Part shown: positions 49,506 to 60,748 of the stretch, piece by piece
Position numbering within the stretch: the stretch's first letter is position 1
Layout of the letters: each line of letters starts with the position of its first letter
From: Dentipellis sp. KUC8613
Lineage: Eukaryota > Basidiomycota > Agaricomycetes > Russulales > Hericiaceae
Length of the DNA: 64,000 nucleotides
Assembly (NCBI GenBank): GCA_002286715.1
Contig: NSJX01000012.1
Location: 519,916-583,915, forward strand
Direction: 5' to 3'
Made by a program: the position numbers and the translations under genes
The notes under the pieces: model-generated
The model's input: the letters and a program-made list of their open reading frames with translations, nothing else
Database searches by the model: none
Told to the model about the DNA's origin: nothing

Positions 49506-50463
49506 TTCTGCAACGAAACACAGGGGTGTAAAAGTCGAAAGGAGAGGATGAACGAAGGGAAAACGGCGAAGGCGGAAGCTGTATGGCCCAGGGCTGTCGA
49601 CCGGCCGCGGCTTATATTGTTAACGGGAGTCGGTGGCAGTGCCGGCCATGCTCCCCCGATGGCCGTGACGGCCGTATGCTATGTTGCGTGACGCGTGACT
49701 GGAGCGACGTTCGGACGGAAGCGGGGACGAAGGCCGAGGGGCTGGCGCACCGAGGCTGCGGGGAGAAAATGGACTTGCAAGTATTCGTTCAACGCAATGT
49801 TCTGCCAACGTAGCCAAAGACGCATATCTAAAGAGGCGTTAGATATCACTTTATCCACGAGAAACATTCAATGGAGTGACAATCATGTCTCCACTTCATG
49901 CCGGTGGGTATTTAGGTGGAAGGGCAAAAATGGGGACTCGAATGCGCTTTTGCACCCTCCCTCTGCGTGAAAGACCCCATTTCATGCCGAACCTAAATAT
50001 GCATCGGACGCACGCTCCCTGAAAAAGTGGGGATCAGACAGGAATTTTCGAGCGACTTGCACCTCAGACAACGTCATGAGGGAATCGTCCAGCAGCTCAG
50101 ATGGGTTCGGTCTAGGGTTACGACCCTGACAATGCGACCCAAGAAATCAGTCACAAGTAGATGGACAAGAATGATTACCTTTCATTGACATCAACATCTT
50201 CTCGGGCAATCACTTGCATCCGGAACCCAACTCGCTGCGAAGTAAAATCAAATTCAAGTCAGAACGAGCTGCACTTGATCAGGTATATTAACAATGTCCG
50301 ATTAAATCTGAGGAATGAGAAGTAAAGTAAGGTCCTGAAGACGTTCGTTGGTGATGCATCCGATCGTCCGCCAATGCGCAGTAAGGCTACTCGACCAAGC
50401 AGCTGCGCAGCGCGCAGACCTGACGTTTTTCTATGGAGAGAGAGGAAGCTTCAGGATTCTGGT
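49506..50463. other. Intergenic between the tandem copies
   Basis: About 960 bases, containing the promoter of copy A and the downstream flank of copy B. No other gene is supported. Confidence 0.5.
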
Positions 50464-51144
50464 TTAGAGCGTCACCCAGGCGCCGAGGACGAGACCACCA
50501 ATGACCGTGCCGACGGAGGTCAGGATCGGCGTAGCGATGTGCGCGGAGCGCAGCGCAAAGGCAGCGTTGGGTGTCCTGTAGTGTGACTGTCAGTACAGAC
50601 GTCATGTGCAAGGAGTCAGTCGTTACTCACTTGCTCGCATCTGCAGTGTTGGTCGCCGAAGCACCGGAAGTCGCGGTGCCAGAGCTCCCAGCGGGAGTGG
50701 TGCTGGCGCCACCAGCAGTGGAGGAGGAAGAACCGCTCAGGGGACCGACTGGGGAATGATAGTGAGTAAGGTCGCACGGTGAGGAAGAGTAGTCTGCACG
50801 CACAGACACCGATCCCACGTCCGGGCACAGTAGAGGCGACTAATGAGCCGTCGTAAGTAACTTACAGATCAACAAACAATTGTTTGTACTCACTGACGCC
50901 GTTTCCAGAGCCGGCCGCCGATGCAGCCACAGACACCGAGCTGGCGAAAGCAATGCCAGAGTCCTGCGCAATAGAAGTTGCGAAATTTACGAGACTGTCG
51001 ACTGATCACCCCGAGGATTCCTATGAGCGCATGCATTCAAGGAAGTATGAGAGACGTACCCTGACGCTCCTCAACTTGAGGCACGGCGTAGACAGACGAG
51101 GCGAGCAGAGCAACGCAGGCAAGGATCGAGGTCTTGGCGAACAT
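50464..51144 (-). CDS. Secreted Ser/Ala/Gly-rich protein, tandem copy B
   Basis: Five exons (51144-51060, 51001-50894, 50839-50804, 50748-50631, 50575-50464) give 152 residues. It has the same architecture and the same intron positions as copy A: signal peptide MFAKTSILACVALLASSVYA, then VPQVEERQ, a Ser/Ala/Gly/Thr-rich middle and the C-terminal hydrophobic ILTSVGTVIGGLVLGAWVTL. The last exon is the most conserved part (TPNAAFALRSAHIATP against TPNAAFAMRSTHLATP). The IGSGIGVATS repeats of copy A are shorter and decayed here. TATATAAG lies about 105 bases upstream (51249-51256). A surface or wall role is inferred, as for copy A. Confidence 0.72.
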
Positions 51145-52287
51145 TTCGGCGACGAGACTACGGGGGGAGGTAAAAATCGAAGAGAGCGAATGAGCTGAGA
51201 AAAGTAGTGGAGATGGGGAGCTGGTTTGTTCGTCGGCCCCTCGCGACTCTTATATACGATACCGACCTAGCAGCTGCATCTAGGAAACGATATGAGCGCG
51301 CCTCCACTTGCACGGCGCTATCGCGAGCGAAACAAACCAATCTGAACCCTCTGAATGGCGCACAGATGTTTCGGCAAAAGCCGGGCGCCGTGACGCGCTT
51401 GCGCAGGATTTGTCACGGTGGGGCTCATCGCAGACGACGACCACGAGCAACCGCCATCTGCGCCCATCATCAGCTACTAAGCGTCCGCGGATTCGACTGG
51501 CCCGAGGTTGCCCCCGGTGTCACAGGTCAGTGAAATGAGGCACTCACAATACTATGTTTATCGTCGTAGCGGAAGGTTTTCGGCAGTTTTCTTTTCGTTT
51601 CTCACCTCCCAGACCTCCCGCTGTAGCACAGGTTTCGGACTGTTCAAGCCAGATCGCTGCGGAAATGCTGTGGATTCGCTGCGGAAGTGGACAGCCGTCA
51701 CGACCTTCGTGATTCTGTGGTGCTGCTCGTGCCCGAGAAGCTCTCTACAGGCAGCTGCCAGCATGCATGGTGTGCCGTATTTGGCTCGTCGGAACCCATA
51801 CGGGCTTCTCCCCCTCACCCAGGTGTCATCGACTCCTAACGGTGCCATTGAATACTGTAACACATGAATCCTCATTGGTGCTCACCCTACTTCCGCCTTC
51901 GCCTGACCAGCTTGCATGGTCGAATCTGTATTCCGGTCCTACATTGTGACATAGCAGTATGTCACGCCGATGCTTCCAGGCAGTCAAGACATGGCGAGGC
52001 CGCGCGAGATTGCCGTACTTTCGCCGTCACGCACAAGGGGCGTGTGTGATTGTATCCTTCTAAAGAGGCCTAGGCGTCGTCCGGGGTCAACGCGATGAAT
52101 GGAAGCGCTTGAGCTTCGAATAGGGGGTGGCACTGCGAACGACCAATGACACGGGCAGATCAACCCGCCGGTAGAGGCAATGGACATGATGCTAGTGCAC
52201 TGCAATCAGATGTTATATCGCATAAACCAGTGAAAGGTTTCTGAAGCGACGGGCGTTTAATCCCAAAACTCTTTGCCGCACAGATAC
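51145..52287. other. Intergenic, no gene supported
   Basis: About 1.1 kb upstream of copy B. The TATATAAG element of copy B lies at 51249-51256. No further gene is supported. Confidence 0.45.
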
Positions 52288-53290
52288 TTAGTCTGCGAAA
52301 GATGTGCCGGTTATAAAACCCGCGCAGAATGCCAAAGCGTTGGAGCCCTGGCGCACAGTGGTGGCTGCATTCGATTCGGTTCTGAAGATATTATCAGTAC
52401 TTCAAAGTGAAAGTCGCAAGCAGAAGTGGCAAGCGCGCACATACCTGGAAACTAGCGCTGAGCTCCCTTCAGCACTGATGTCCCCTGTCCGACTCGGAGT
52501 GGCACCAACAACAATGTCCTCGGAACCCTCAAACATGGTGGTTACTCTCTGCTCTGACGGTGCGACCGATATGACCGTTCCATCAGTAGAGAAATCACCA
52601 AAGAACACCCTCTCATTTACGACTGCGATCGACCATAATAATCGGTGAAAAGAACATAGCGGTGTTGAAGACGCGACGGATGCTCACCGTTTAGCGTGGA
52701 AGTGACGCTTTGATCCTCGCCCCATTTGGTCGCCTCAGGATGCCCTTCGCGCGGGTCGACGCATGTTATATATCTCTTGTGAAAATCTTTGAAATCTTAC
52801 GGATGGAAAATCTGTAAGAAGCCCACGACGCCACGACGAACGTAGCACTAGACACGATGAAGTTCACATCTGACCTAGCCTCGGATGCGGACGACTCGGC
52901 CTCCCAAGTAGCACTCGTGACGTATGGTTGACTTGAGAATGCCGTCGTCTGCGGTGAATTTCGTTAGATCATTCGATGGATTTCGAAAACGCGATGAAAA
53001 TCCTACCTGAAAAAGCGGCTTGTCAGCACGCAGAAACAAGTACTATAGGCAACACCGCAAATTTCCTGAAGATCATGATGCGAGGGCTGAGAATGATGGT
53101 AGAGTAGGGAACTTGCACGAAGAGCGAAGTCGGGACACAGTCTTGTCGAGATGTTGCGACTGCCAAAATTGTGAAGTGAGAGCTTATAATAGAAACGATA
53201 TGGCATTACAGCGTGGATACATTGAAGAAACATTACCGCTGCCAAAGCACCAAGGAGCAGGGAGCACATCCTGGACGTGCGCTTGAACAT
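52288..53290 (-). CDS. Predicted small secreted protein
   Basis: Five exons (53290-53237, 52948-52875, 52773-52688, 52622-52445, 52381-52288) join in frame to 161 residues. Exon 1 encodes a signal-peptide-like start (MFKRTSRMCSLLLGALAA). The best coding evidence is in the last three exons: HPEATKWGEDQSVTSTLN, VNERVFFGDFSTDGTVISV, FEGSEDIVVGATPSRTGD, then a C-terminal ALAFCAGFITGTSFAD. Exon 2 and the 288-base first intron are uncertain; the acceptor before exon 3 is one of several possibilities. I do not recognise the family. Only one or two cysteines are present, so a disulfide-rich effector is unlikely. Confidence 0.45.
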
Positions 53291-53858
53291 TAACGTGCAC
53301 GACCCTCCCGCCGTGAGTCACAGAGATAGCGGTATGAATGTGTCTATGGTTTCAGGCACGGGGCTGTCGCAGTCATAAGTCACGGAATGGTGCTCACTGG
53401 TGACAGTATCTTGCAATGGGGAAACACAGAAACGCGCCCTCTAAATCGTTCCATGGGCCCGAGGCGGGCGTCTCTTGCATGATTGTCCACTGCGCAGACC
53501 CTGCGAGAAATCCTATGGCTTTTTCCATTTGACGAAAAGCACAGAATCAGTGGGTTGTCAGACTGGAGGTCCTTGAAGAACCGAAACCAGCTGCTGCAGG
53601 CAAACTCAAAGCGCGACATCATGTGACCTGGAAGAACTTGAACGTGACAAACCCGTGACGCAGCGATCTTGCCAATTCAGAGTCGACCTTCTGCGTAGAC
53701 TCCCTTCAATTGATTCCTATCGCACACGAGGCGTTCCAACGATGACCGCAAAGAGCTCCATGAGTATCGATAAGCCTCTACACGCTGGCTTCCAGGACGT
53801 TCATCGCCGTCTGCGACTCCTCATCCTTCCCCCCAGTTCAGTATCTTAACCGATCGAA
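53291..53858. other. Divergent intergenic region
   Basis: About 570 bases between the small secreted protein (minus) and the second coiled-coil gene (plus). No gene is supported. Confidence 0.45.
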
Positions 53859-55329
53859 ATGTCGCTGGAGGAGCAGAAGAAACACCTCGAGAACCTGCTA
53901 GAGATCCGAAAACAGCAACTAGAGCTGAGGGATAAAGAAATGAAAGAGCTCACGAGGTATATACAGCTGCTCGAGGGAAGGGATCCAGAACTTGCAGTGC
54001 CAGCACAGAAAGAGACGCAAGGCAATATTGGTGTACGTCGTGGCTCGTGATCATCCTCAACACTCCTTTCTAAACCGCTGTCTATAAACTGACAGCATTT
54101 GGAGGACGTGATAGTACTCTCAGACTCCGACGAGAGTGATGCCGAGCCCGCACATGAACAGCACAGTGATGCTCCGCGGAGGTGCCCTCCCCGGACCGCA
54201 AGACCAAGGAGGCAGGTGTACGTGGAAATCCCTGTGACTAAACGCGATAGGGTTTCTGCGAAGACGCGACCAGGCCTCACCCGGTACGTATTTCACCGCT
54301 CCGCATGGCGGCGCAAAGCTGATTGTGATGCAAGACATGGTGCTCGCAATGAGCAAGTGTCTTGCGTTGAGCCACCATCCAGCAATATGGCTGCATGCAC
54401 TGCTCTGTACCAGAAGCTCCTGGATGATGCTCGTGTCTACTCCATGAATCTGGAAGCATTAGTTCCCACTGACATTCTTTCCATCACCATCTCTGAATGT
54501 TCTATGCTACTACATTGCAACCGGGGCAGCCATTATACCGAGAAGCCAAAATTTTGCAAGAACTTCCTGTTTCTATATGAAAAGTCCCAGGCACTTGCCC
54601 CAAAGCTGCCCGGAGGAGCAGGCCTTTTTCTGTCGATACAACCCAAAGACTTTGCCTGGCCGGCCGAGGAAAGGCTTTTCTTCACTTCTGTTGCGCGTGG
54701 GCCCAAACAATATCTGGGCCAATACAAGCTTATGGACTTGCCGAACCCTCGTTTATCCCGAGAGAATTGGCTTGCGCTGCCAGATGCCGTAAGTTCTAGA
54801 GCTGGGTCCGCATATCTGCATGCTGATTTTGCGCTGGCGATAGGCGCAGGATTTGTGGGTGCGGCGTATCGCTTCCAGCAAGATCCCTTCTGTGCAGCGT
54901 ATGCGTACCCGTGTCGTATTGCGAGACTGGTGGCAGGCAGAGCCATCAGAAAGCGAAGTAAACCGTGCTTTTCAGGACAAGAATCGTGAAGAGCCCATGC
55001 AGCAAGTCATTCGACGTGCCTTGGACAACGGGAAAGAAGTAAGCGGCTTACGTTCCGACTCTCCGCGTACTCCGATATTAACAGGTGTACAGAATCTCTA
55101 TGTATGGGGCATGCAGTGTGTGGGCTACGACATCCCATTTATGGAGCTTATTCGTGACAAAATGGAAATTGATGATGCCCTTCGCGCTCAAATCAGGGAC
55201 TCCAGCGCCGACCTGGAGAATGCGAACGCGCCTTCCTCCTCTGGTACCAGCCACAAGAGAAAGCACTCAAAACACTCCTTGGATGGAGACAGCGAAGACG
55301 ACAGTGATTATGTACCAGCGCATTACTAG
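53859..55329 (+). CDS. Coiled-coil protein with SIM-like motif, copy 2
   Basis: Exons 53859-54032, 54096-54788, 54850-55038 and 55093-55329 give 430 residues. Residues 1-45 are a coiled coil (LEEQKKHLENLLEIRKQQLE). Exon 2 opens with DVIVLSDSDESD, a textbook SUMO-interacting pattern (hydrophobic core followed by acidic Ser/Asp). The C-terminal domain reads AGLFLSIQPKDFAWP, QYLGQYKLMDLPNPRLS, then RMRTRVVLRDWW, LDNGKENLYVWGMQCVGYD and a basic, acidic tail (SHKRKHSKHS). It matches copy 1 (43444-44825) segment by segment. Nuclear action is suggested by the SIM-like and basic motifs but not shown. An intron inside exon 2 near 54282 is possible, as the read-through stretch there is poorly conserved. 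Confidence 0.68.
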
Positions 55330-55970
55330 CAGCTTTACGAATATTCTCCCGGAATTACGGTACCTGTTATGCAGCACGATGCCGTTGTAAGACTCTTTGG
55401 ATCTCTGATGTACACATATTTTGCGTTCCAGGAAAAGAGTTTTCGCTTTGCCTCGCTCATGTGTTGGATTTCCGTGAGTTCTGCTGGGACTCATGTGCTC
55501 GGCGGCCACCGGACGGCAAAAGCGTCGAAATCATTTCAATGCGGACCGCGGGTGTGTTCCTCTGCGGATCGAGACCGTACAGCATTGCGACCTCGGATGC
55601 TATCTGGCTCTTCCGAGCCTGCAGACGCGGCCTGACGTCGTACGTATGGTTTCGGCCTGGCGGGCTGACGCCAATTGTGAGCGCGATTTTGAATCCGCCG
55701 TCAAAGCTGTGTGTACAACTCGCCCGTCCACCAGTCCGAAATCATATCTAGACCCGAGTCAAGCGTCATCATAGGCATTCGCCGCAGGATCCTTACCCGG
55801 TTTCATGGAAAGCTTCCGCCATCGAGCCGATTGTATTATTGTCTAGCTGTGCCACCCGTCGCGGATCCATGCTTTGCGAGTTTAAAAGCGCTCTTCGACT
55901 TCTCGAAAACCAGATACCCACCCACCCATCAATACCCCCCGAGCACTAACAACCTACGTGCTCGTCAATC
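55330..55970. pseudogene. Possible decayed coding remnant and promoter of next gene
   Basis: Between 55440 and 55760 two plus-strand frames read like protein but do not join: LAHVLDFREFCWDSCARRPP and, shifted by one base near 55545, LRIETVQHCDLGCYLALPSL. No plausible intron connects them, suggesting a frameshifted remnant. A TTTAAAA element at 55881-55887 lies about 90 bases before the next start codon. Unrecognised family. Confidence 0.25.
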
Positions 55971-56809
55971 ATGTCTACCACTCGAGGATTATCCATCAGC
56001 TTACCCGACATGAGCATCATCACCTCGCCCTCCGCCACCCTCAAGCGTTTATCGCCTACGCGCAGCTTCTCCTTCACACACTTCCCGTCCGCTTGCCTCA
56101 TCCGCAGAGACAGCAAAGCGACAGGCCCAGGCTTGACCTACACCGGAACAGCGCCGCCAAAGCGCGATCCCTTCCACCCATCGCCACCGTCCCTCTCGCG
56201 TCGCCCAGATCCCGAATGTCAATACCCACCTCTGCGCAAATCCCTCCGCATACCATCGAAGAGCAAACACGGAATCGGCAAGGGCTTCGAGCCCGCCTTC
56301 CCGTCGCCCGAGATCCTCGCGGCGCACGACGTGCAGCCCGCAGACATCTCCCGCCTCCTGGAGGACTGCCACCTCGTCGGCGAGCTGGGTGCAAATCAGT
56401 GCGTCGGCGCATGTCCTCCGCCAACGCCCTCGGGCGCGACTGGACTGCCGGACTTCATTGCCTTGGCGGCGGAGAGGGAGAAGATCGCGGACGCGAACAT
56501 GTACGAGGAGGATGTTGTAGAGCTGCTGGAGGTGTGGGACGAGGAGTTCTTCGCTCCCCGCAAGCTGCACGTCTCGATTGAGCACGAGCGACCGGGGCGA
56601 GCGGGGAACGGCTCCAACTCGACAGAAAAGAAGAGCGCTGAGCGTCGCAAAGCGCAGGCTGCGAAATCGGTGCGTCTTTCTTGTGAATGGACATTTTGTG
56701 TTCGTGAATGACTCACCTCTTGCATATTCAGGCCGCACGCAGGATTGAGAAGGTCTCTGCGGAGAGCGACAAGCGTGTGTATCTCGTCATTTCGAGTTGT
56801 GAAGAATGA
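55971..56809 (+). CDS. Tandem triplet family, member 1 (divergent)
   Basis: Exons 55971-56669 and 56732-56809 give 258 residues. The conserved domain is present: FEPAFPSPEILAAHDVQPAD, ISRLLEDCHLVGE and LLEVWDEEFFAPRKLHVSIE. The middle segment, which in members 2 and 3 reads KITANVAPLAMGVGF, is replaced here by an unrelated Cys/Pro stretch, and the Pro/Tyr/Gly-rich N-terminal region is absent. The second exon ends RVYLVISSCEE, the divergent form of the shared tail. Basic residues (EKKSAERRKAQAAK) precede the tail. Function unknown. The ATG lies 90 bases after a TTTAAAA element. Confidence 0.75.
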
Positions 56810-57699
56810 GTCCTGTTATCTAGGAGTAGAGGTTCTGATTCGCTGAGCATATATTACCTGTTACTGTAGGCAGTGTACGATTGGGTTCTGTATTTATATA
56901 CCTGTTCCGGAGATGAAAAGTTCCTACCTCCCACTTTAGTATCTCAAAAGCATCAGGTCACCTTGCCTCTTGGTCTACCGACACAGAATTCGTGTAAAGA
57001 CTCCGCCCGCCGGTGCAACCGGGGTGCCATGGAGACGCGACCACGGCAAGCTCCGGCGGCAGCGGCGCCGGCGTCAGTCCCCAGCGGACTCGGAAACTTG
57101 CCTTGAACTTGTAACATCTCTCTCTAGAACGTGCACCGTACCCCACTACACGAGTTCACGCAGTAAGTGGCGAAAGGTAGTGGAGTGGACGATTGACTCA
57201 CCACTACATAATTACAGTTCTTCCAACTCCCCGCGAGCTTCGACAAGGCCTCGACGATGTCCATGGTTCCGGCGGGTCATTCGACAGCTCAAGAACCCGT
57301 CAGCATCAAAGTTCTTCGTATGTGCCCATTCCCTATTCAATTGCACTGATACACGTATCGTCCTGCCATCAGGTTGCGCCTAACATCTATTGTGGAGCAC
57401 TGAATTTCAAGATCCCTGCGTCGTGAGCACTGAAATGAAGAGAACATGGGATCTCTACTGGCGACTTCGCGCCCTGATGGCGGTGTCGCTGCGAAATTTC
57501 ACGGCTTCTGGTACTAGCGAATCGTGCACATTGCTAGTCGTGCACGGTCTACAGCATTTCACTTCTTAGGCGCTACTCTGGGTCTCAAGATGTCATATAT
57601 AAGAACTCAGAGCTCTGGCGAACGAGTCTTATTCCCCATCGGTTTTACTGTTTTGCCTTTGCCATCCTATTCTCTCCCACTTCACTACCGTAGGCAATC
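56810..57699. other. Intergenic; TATA element of member 2
   Basis: About 890 bases. TATATAA at 57596-57602 lies 98 bases upstream of the next ATG. Between 57100 and 57370 short exon-like stretches occur (for example FFQLPASFDKAS after an ag at 57211), but no complete gene can be assembled. Confidence 0.45.
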
Positions 57700-59009
57700 A
57701 TGTCTGAAAAATCCGAGAAGAATTTCGACTTCTCTGACTGGTCGGACAATATGCCTCATGCACCTCCTGCGTACGGTCGCTTCTCCCCTCCCCCTGGACC
57801 TCCGCCGCAGAACCCCTTTCACCAGTCAAGCGGCTATCACTCGGATGACCTAGTGTACAGCGGTAGCCGTAGCCGCGGCCTAAACGACTCGTACTACTCT
57901 CCTCCTCCCGGCGACCCTTATGGTCGAGGTTCGTCTCCATACGGCGGGCCCAGCTATGCGGGTTCATCACAATATCAAGGGCCTCCGCAAGGCTACTACC
58001 CCTCCGCCTCCGGCTACTCGCAGAACGACCCATCCTACCGCGATGGACAGCAGTTTCCCGGTTTCTCGTATACAGGCAACACACCACACAAGCGCGACCC
58101 GCTCAACCCGCCTCCCGCCTGCTTCATGCGCCGCCCGAACCCACAGTGCCCCTACCCACGCCTCCAGGAGTCCATCCACATCCCCGCGCAGGACAAGAAC
58201 ACACTCGAGAAGGGCTTCATGCCCATCTTCCCCGCGCCGCAGCTCCTCATGGCACACGACGTCCAGCCCGCCGACCTCGCGCGCCTGCTGGAAGACTGCC
58301 ACCTCATCAGCGCGGAGTCCGTCGGGCAGAAGATCACCGCGAACGTCGCGCCGCTCGCAATGGGCGTCGGCTTCCTCCCAGGCCTGCTCGTCACGCACGG
58401 GCTCGAGAACCGCATGAAGCGCGGCAACATCGAGGACGCGGCGGGGCTCGTCGAGGTCTGGGACGAGGCGTTCTTCGCGCCGCGCCGGCTCCGGCTCACG
58501 ATGCAGCGTGGGCGGGCGTATGAGTACAACGACTCCAGCTCGTCGGACTCGGACTCGGACGATAATTACAGGCACAGGACGTCCCGCGGAGCGTACGACA
58601 TGATGCCTCCGCCGCCCGTCGTCGGGTACGGCTATCGAGGCCTTGTCGGCAGAAGGTCTGCCCTGGGCCCGCGCCCGACCCTCGTCGGTGCTTTGCGCGC
58701 GGAGGCTGGCATCAGAGGTCCGGGATTGCTCGGAGGCGTTGGGCTCGTCCGTGGAGCGAGGATGGCGCTGCAGCAGGAGATCGTGGCTGACCAGTACGCG
58801 CACCATGACCAGCGCCTGGCGGCGGAGGACGCTGAGCGCGCGCGCAGGAAGGCCGAGCGTCGTGCGAGGAAGAAGGCGAAAAAGGTGTGTGCGGCTGCTG
58901 TGTTGTTGATAAGGCTGGCTGCTGACGCTGTCGATAGGCTGCAAAACGTGGCGCAGGCGTTAGTGGCATGGGAGATCAGCGCATCTATCTCGTCATTTCG
59001 AACCGGTGA
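57700..59009 (+). CDS. Tandem triplet family, member 2
   Basis: Exons 57700-58884 and 58938-59009 give 418 residues. Residues 1-125 are rich in Pro, Tyr, Gly and Ser (FSPPPGPPPQNPFHQSSGYH), a low-complexity, prion-like composition. The conserved domain covers about residues 140-270: FMRRPNPQCPYPRL, IPAQDKNTLEKGFMPIFPAP, AHDVQPADLARLLEDCHL, GQKITANVAPLAMGVGF and EVWDEAFFAPRRLRLTMQRG. A Ser/Asp run, a Gly/Arg region and a basic RRKAERRARKKAKK segment follow. The short last exon ends QRIYLVISNR. No signal peptide or catalytic motif was recognised. A TATATAA box lies 98 bases upstream of the ATG. Confidence 0.82.
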
Positions 59010-59544
59010 AGAAGCGATGATACAGGTTAGAGCGCTACAGAAGCCTTTTGGGCCTCCTTTCATGCGATTTGATCTGAAGTGTTAGTGTGTCTTCGTGGAG
59101 GTGGACTGTTTTTTTCTCTGCTTCGTGTGCTCTGTAACTTGCGATGGAGGTGAATGGTAGTATAGCTCTAATACAAGTCATAGAACACTGGTATGCAACA
59201 AACATTTGCAAGTAAAAATTTGTGATGCCGCCAAATGTTGATGCTTGCACAGCTTTCGAGCGGGCTCACGTCAGGGCACTGGGATGCACACAGCTGTGCT
59301 ACATGATGTACACCGCTCAGTGTTGACTTCCTCCCTTCGCTCTTGCTTCAATTCGTCGTTTTGTACGGGTACAATTGAAAGCATCACCGCCGGTAATATC
59401 TCTTTCGGAAAGCGGCTGCGCATTTTCATTTTGGCTCGGTCAAAATGTCCCCTATAAAGAACACCGCCGTGAATTTTGCCATCGTTGTTACTTGACTTTA
59501 TCCACCTCCTCCCATTTCCAACTCCTTTTCCACACCACTTTCCG
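59010..59544. promoter_or_regulatory. Intergenic with TATA element of member 3
   Basis: 535 bases. TATAAA at 59453-59458 lies about 90 bases before the ATG of member 3, the same spacing as in members 1 and 2. No gene is supported. Confidence 0.55.
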
Positions 59545-60748
59545 ATGATCACCTCCGAGAAGAGGGGCGAGTTGACTGGCTATTCGGGAGGCGCATCAGA
59601 GTCACTTCCTGCGTATGCACCTCCTCCCGGACCCCCACAGCAGAACCCCGGTTTCTACCAGTCGAGCGGTGGACACGGCAGCAATGACAGTCGCGGCCTC
59701 GCTGACTCGTACTATGCTCCTCCCTCTCATAGCCCATATTCCTCAGGGTTGTCTCCCTATCCACCCGGACATCCTCCCCAAGGACATTACCCATCCCCAC
59801 CCATCTCTCAGGGCGGTTCGCCCAACCCGAGCGATATGAATCTCGCGCAGCAATTTCCCGGGTTCACATACACTGGCAAAGCCCCCAGCAAGCGCGACCC
59901 GCTCAGCCCACCCCCCAGCGCCTTCGCGCGCCAGCCCAACCCGCAATGCCCATACCCGCCGCTCCCCGAGCCCATCCGCATACCCGCGCAGGACAGGAAG
60001 ACGCTCGACAAGGGCTTCATCCCGATGTTCCCCGCACCGCAGTTCCTGCTGGCGCACGACGTGCAGCCCGCGGACCTCGCGCGCCTGCTCGAGGACTGCC
60101 ACCTCATGAGCGCGACGAGCATCGGGCAGAAGATCACCGCGAACGTCGCGCCGCTCGCGATGGGCGTCGGCTTCTTCCCGGGCATCCTCATCTCGCGTGC
60201 GCTCGAGAACCGCATGAAGCGCGGGAACGTGCAGGACGCTGTTGGACTGATTGAAGTGTGGGACGAGGCGTTTTTCGCGCCACGCAGGCTGCGGGTGGCC
60301 CTGCAGCGCGGGAGGATGAGCGGCACTACGATTGACAAGCGCGACGATTCTTCCAGTTCGTCGTCGGATTCGGATTCGGACTCGGACGACGATCACAAGC
60401 CGAAGTACTCGCACGGCACGACTGGTCAGGGGCAGGCGGGGTTGGGCGTTGGGGTTGGGGCGGGAGTCGTTGATGGGCGTGCCGCCCGCAAGGCTGAGAA
60501 GCGGGCCAACCGTGACGCGCGCAGAGCTCAGAAGCGGGCTGATCGTGACGAGCGTAGAGCTGAGAAGAAAGCGGATCGTGCGCAGCGGAAGGCTGAGCGT
60601 CGTGCTCGTAAGGAAGCTAGAAAGGTATGTTCATTTCTCTGGGATCCATGTTGGTTTCTCACAATGTTGGTTTCAGACTGTCAGGCGCAGTGGTGGTATC
60701 GACGGGAATATCGACGAACGTATATACCTCGTTATCTCAAATCGGTGA
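59545..60748 (+). CDS. Tandem triplet family, member 3
   Basis: Exons 59545-60624 and 60677-60748 give 383 residues. It has the same plan as member 2: a Pro/Tyr/Gly/Ser-rich N-terminus (PAYAPPPGPPQQNPGFYQSS), the conserved domain (RDPLSPPPSAFARQPNPQCP, AQDRKTLDKGFIPMFPAP, AHDVQPADLARLLEDCHL, ENRMKRGN, EVWDEAFFAPRRLRVALQRG), a Ser/Asp acidic run and a long basic Arg/Lys/Ala helix (residues about 315-360). The last exon encodes GGIDGNIDERIYLVISNR. An in-frame ATG at 59476 would extend it by 23 residues, but that lies only 18 bases downstream of the TATAAA element, so the ATG at 59545 is preferred. Function unknown. Confidence 0.82.
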
